Shown here in pieces: positions 15,237 to 17,907 of a stretch of 17,907 nt of DNA. The notes beneath the pieces were generated by a model. That model was not told the DNA's origin and did no database searches. It saw only the letters and a list, made by a program, of their open reading frames with translations. A program made the translations under genes and the position numbers. Positions within the stretch are counted from its first letter, which is position 1. Every line of letters starts with the position of its first letter. Source of the DNA: DASPPM01 sp035604475 (lineage in GTDB: Bacteria; Pseudomonadota; Alphaproteobacteria; JACZXZ01); contig DATNIJ010000170.1 of the NCBI GenBank assembly GCA_035604475.1, positions 1-17,907 of the forward strand, written 5' to 3'.

Positions 15237-16289
15237 ATGGCGTTTCTCATTCTCGACAAGCTCACCAAGCTGTACGGCGAGACCGCGGCCGTCGACGCGC
15301 TCTCGCTCGCGGTCGAGAAGGGGGAGTTCGTCTCGATCCTCGGCCCCTCCGGCTGCGGCAAGACGACGACGCTTCAGATGATCGCGGGCTTCGTCGAGCC
15401 GAGTGCCGGCCGCATCATGCTCGACGGCGCGGATTTGCTTGCCGTCAGGCCGAGCCGGCGCGGGCTCGGCATCGTGTTCCAGAGCTACGCGCTTTTCCCG
15501 CACATGACGGTCGCCGAGAACGTCGCCTTCGGCCTCGAGATGCAGGGGGTCCCGCGCGCCGAGCGGCGGCAGCGCGTGAGCGAAGCGCTGGCACTCGTCG
15601 GGCTCGAGGCGTTCGCCGGGCGTTTTCCGCGCAAGATGTCCGGCGGTCAGCAGCAGCGCATAGCGCTCGCCCGCGCGCTCGTCATCCGCCCGCGCGTCCT
15701 GCTGCTCGACGAGCCGCTCTCCAACCTCGACGCCAAGCTGCGCGAGGAGATGCAGGTCGAGCTGCGCCAGATTCAGCGAAGCGTCGGGATCACGACCCTG
15801 CTTGTGACCCACGACCAGGCCGAGGCGATGGCGCTCTCGGACCGTGTCGTGGTGATGAACAAGGGTCGCGCCGAGCAGATCGCGCAAGCCGATGAGGCCT
15901 ATGACCGGCCGGCGAGCGGCTTCGTCGCGAGCTTCCTCGGCAAGACCAACGTGCTGACCGGCATTGCCCGCATCGAAGGCGGGCGGGTCACCCTTGCGAT
16001 CGGCGCCGCCGTCTGGAACCTCGAGGCACCCGCCGAGGCCGGTCCGACGACCGTCTCGGTGCGGCCCGAACGGATCTCGTTCGCCGCTGTCGGCGGGCTC
16101 GAGGGCGTCGTGCGGGCGCGCATTTTTCACGGCAGCCAGTGGCTGCTTCAGATCGAGACGCCGGCGGGGTACCTTAGCGTGATACGCCAGAACAACGGCG
16201 AGAGGCTGCCGGGCGAAGGCGAGCGCGTCGGGCTCACCTGGCGCGTCGAGGACATGCGCTTGGCACCGGGCGAGGGGGCCGCGATATGA
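15237..16289 (+). CDS. PotA-like ABC transporter ATP-binding protein
   Basis: Cytoplasmic ATPase of the second Pot-type importer, 350 residues. Walker A GPSGCGKT at 36-43, Q-loop Gln82, signature MSGGQQQ at 134-140, Walker B LLLDEP at 155-160, H-loop His192 in VTHDQAEAM, and a TOBE-type C-terminal part (VRPERISF near 274-281). ATG 15237 is chosen because the conserved first strand (LILDKLTKLYG) begins at residue 4, leaving no room for a later start. No Shine-Dalgarno sequence is visible, because the palindromic repeat ends two bases upstream; translation initiation here is therefore unusual. Its stop overlaps the next start as ATGA, so the permeases are coupled to it. Confidence 0.94.
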   Translation: MAFLILDKLTKLYGETAAVDALSLAVEKGEFVSILGPSGCGKTTTLQMIAGFVEPSAGRIMLDGADLLAVRPSRRGLGIVFQSYALFPHMTVAENVAFGLEMQGVPRAERRQRVSEALALVGLEAFAGRFPRKMSGGQQQRIALARALVIRPRVLLLDEPLSNLDAKLREEMQVELRQIQRSVGITTLLVTHDQAEAMALSDRVVVMNKGRAEQIAQADEAYDRPASGFVASFLGKTNVLTGIARIEGGRVTLAIGAAVWNLEAPAEAGPTTVSVRPERISFAAVGGLEGVVRARIFHGSQWLLQIETPAGYLSVIRQNNGERLPGEGERVGLTWRVEDMRLAPGEGAAI

Positions 16290-17158
16290 GCGGGCTCGCA
16301 GCACCGCGCGCCCGCCTCGTACCCTATCTCCTGAGCGCGCCCGCCATGCTGCTCTTCGCGGCACTTCTGCTGGCGCCGCTCCTGGCCACGGCACTCCTCT
16401 CGCTGCACAGCTTCAACCTCTACAAGGGCATCGAGAACGTCTATCGCCTCGACAATTACAAGGACATCTTCACCGACGTGTATTTCTACGAGATTTTCGC
16501 GCGGACCTTCCGCACCGCATTCCTCGTCTCCCTGATCTCGATCGTCGTCGGCGCCCCCGAGGCCTATATCCTGAACCGCATGCGCACGCCCTGGCGCGGC
16601 GTCTTTCTTCTGGTGGCCCTCGGACCATTGCTGATCTCAGTCGTCTCGCGCACGCTCGGCTGGGCGCTTCTCTTCGGCTCGACCGGCCTCGTGAACCAGG
16701 CTCTCCTGGCCTTGGACTTGGTCAGCACGCCGCTCCAGTTCATGTACACCGAGACGGGCGTGGTGATAGCCCTCACCCACGTGCTGGTGCCCTTCATGGT
16801 GATCTCGGTGTGGGCGACGCTGCAGCGCCTCGATCCCCAGGTCGAGCACGCCGCCGTCTCCCTCGGTGCCGGCACATGGGCGGTGATGCGGCGCATCGTG
16901 CTGCCGCAGGTGATGCCGGGCATCCTTGCGGGCTCGATCATCGTCTTTGCGCTCGCGGCGAGCGCCTTCGCGACGCCGGCGATCATCGGCGGAAGGCGCC
17001 TCAAGGTCGTCTCCACGCTCGCCTACGACGAATTCCTCAACACGCTCAATTGGCCGCTCGGTGCCGCGATCGCCGTGCTGCTGGTCGCAGCCAACCTCGC
17101 CATCATCGTCGGCTGCAACCGTCTCATCGAGCGGCGCTACCAGGAGGCCTTCGGTTGA
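16286..17158 (+). CDS. PotB-like ABC transporter permease
   Basis: Inner-membrane permease, 290 residues, with six hydrophobic segments (about 14-40, 76-96, 105-130, 157-177, 213-235, 257-278). The EAA loop for ATPase docking is at about 187-212 (EHAAVSLGAGT...RRIVLPQVMPG). The RTLGWALLFGSTGLVN region near 122-137 and the TPAIIGG motif near 230-236 are usual for PotB-type proteins. ATG 16286 overlaps the ATPase stop by four bases and is preceded by GAGGGGG. It is a paralogue of the permease at 1882-2721, of the same type and position in its operon. Confidence 0.94.
   Translation: MSGLAAPRARLVPYLLSAPAMLLFAALLLAPLLATALLSLHSFNLYKGIENVYRLDNYKDIFTDVYFYEIFARTFRTAFLVSLISIVVGAPEAYILNRMRTPWRGVFLLVALGPLLISVVSRTLGWALLFGSTGLVNQALLALDLVSTPLQFMYTETGVVIALTHVLVPFMVISVWATLQRLDPQVEHAAVSLGAGTWAVMRRIVLPQVMPGILAGSIIVFALAASAFATPAIIGGRRLKVVSTLAYDEFLNTLNWPLGAAIAVLLVAANLAIIVGCNRLIERRYQEAFG
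17142..17147 (+). promoter_or_regulatory. Consensus ribosome-binding site that fixes a TTG start
   Basis: AGGAGG lies inside the end of the preceding permease gene, seven bases before TTG 17155. Perfect match and ideal spacing support TTG as initiator, in a TTGA overlap with the previous stop. Confidence 0.8.
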
Positions 17159-17907
17159 ACCGCAACGGTCCGCTGGCACTTCTCTTCCACGCGCTCTTCG
17201 TCGGCTTCATCGCCGCACCCATCCTGATCGTCTGCGCCGTCGCCTTCACGCCCGAGGGCTACCTCTCGCTGCCCACGCACGGGCCGTCGCTGCGCTGGTT
17301 CCGCGCACTTGCCGCCAACCGCGACTTTGTCGAGGCCTTCTGGACCAGCCTGTGGCTCGGCGTGCTGTCCTCCACGATCGCGATCGGCTTCTCGGTCCCG
17401 AGTGCCTTAGCACTCGCGCGCCATCGCTTTCCAGGCCGCGAGGCGCTCGCGGCACTCTTCCAGTCCCCGCTGATGATTCCCCAGGTCGTGCTCGGCATCG
17501 CCTTCCTGCGCTACTTCACCGAGATCGGCCTCGGCGGCACCTTCGCCGGGCTGGTGCTCGGCCATATCGTCATCGTGATGCCCTTTGCGCTCCGCCTCGT
17601 GCTCGCGGCCTCCGCCGGCCTCGACCCGCAGATCGAGCATGCGGCGATCTCGCTCGGCGCCTCCTCGTGGCGCACTTTCCGCCGCGTGACCTTGCCGATG
17701 ATCCTTCCCGGCGTGGCGAGCGGCTGGGTGCTCGCCTTCATCACGAGCTTCGACGAGGTGACGATGACCGTGTTCATCGCCTCCCCGCGCACGACGACCT
17801 TGCCGGTTCGCCTCTTTCTCTACATTCAGGATAACATCGATCCCCTGGTGGCGGCGGTGTCGGCTGCACTCATCGGCCTTACCGTCGTTGCCATGATAAT
17901 CTTGGAC
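17155..17907 (+). CDS. PotC-like ABC transporter permease (3' partial)
   Basis: The last permease of the second Pot-type importer; 251 codons are visible before the window ends, so only the C-terminal tail (perhaps 10-20 residues by family length) is missing. From TTG 17155: a first helix at about 7-30, then LSLPTHGPSLRWF at 37-49 (the usual PotC LSLRWF region), helices near 63-88, 98-120, 130-153 and 187-210, an EAA loop at 161-186 (EHAAISLGASS...RRVTLPMILPG), SFDEVTMTVFI at 198-208, and LPVRLF at 216-221. No stop codon is seen in the frame to 17907. The unusual TTG start is supported by a consensus ribosome site and by overlap with the preceding stop. Confidence 0.93.
   Translation, partial: MNRNGPLALLFHALFVGFIAAPILIVCAVAFTPEGYLSLPTHGPSLRWFRALAANRDFVEAFWTSLWLGVLSSTIAIGFSVPSALALARHRFPGREALAALFQSPLMIPQVVLGIAFLRYFTEIGLGGTFAGLVLGHIVIVMPFALRLVLAASAGLDPQIEHAAISLGASSWRTFRRVTLPMILPGVASGWVLAFITSFDEVTMTVFIASPRTTTLPVRLFLYIQDNIDPLVAAVSAALIGLTVVAMIILD

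Overview
The window reads as ordinary chromosomal DNA of a GC-rich, metabolically versatile proteobacterium. An alphaproteobacterium of the Rhodospirillales/Hyphomicrobiales kind is the best guess. This rests on the very high GC, the abundance of importer operons, frequent GTG/TTG starts with stop-start overlaps, and two intergenic copies of a C/G-run palindromic repeat. The taxonomic call is inference. No rRNA, tRNA, CRISPR array, phage gene, transposase, toxin-antitoxin or defence gene was found. Nearly all of it codes for nutrient import and intracellular hydrolysis.

Layout. (1) Positions 1-5939, + strand: one tight operon. It holds the C-terminal part of a PotD-like substrate-binding protein, its ATPase, two permeases, an M24-fold (creatinase/prolidase-like) hydrolase and a DadA/DAO-type FAD oxidoreductase. 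(2) 5940-6105: convergent junction filled by a 156-bp palindromic repeat, the likely bidirectional terminator. (3) 13701-6106, - strand: an EamA-type transporter, then after a 142-bp gap an operon with an M20-fold hydrolase, a dipeptide/oligopeptide-type binding protein with a Tat-like signal, two permeases, and a fused two-domain ATPase (DppD-DppF type). (4) 13702-13981: divergent intergenic region with an operator-like inverted repeat. (5) 13982 to the window end, + strand: a second complete PotD-A-B-C-type importer. The second copy of the repeat lies between its binding-protein and ATPase genes, and the last permease runs off the end.

How the genes may work together. Each of the first two importers sits with a cytoplasmic hydrolase, which suggests import-then-cleave modules for small amino-nitrogen compounds. 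The M24 protein keeps the fold motifs and the substrate-side histidines but has replaced most dinuclear-metal ligands. It should therefore resemble metal-free creatinase or ectoine hydrolase more than a peptidase. Its partner oxidase could oxidise a released secondary or D-amino acid. The M20 protein also lacks three of its five usual metal ligands.

I see no clear new multi-gene system. The most notable points are these two altered active sites and the repeat that abuts the start codon of the second ATPase gene.
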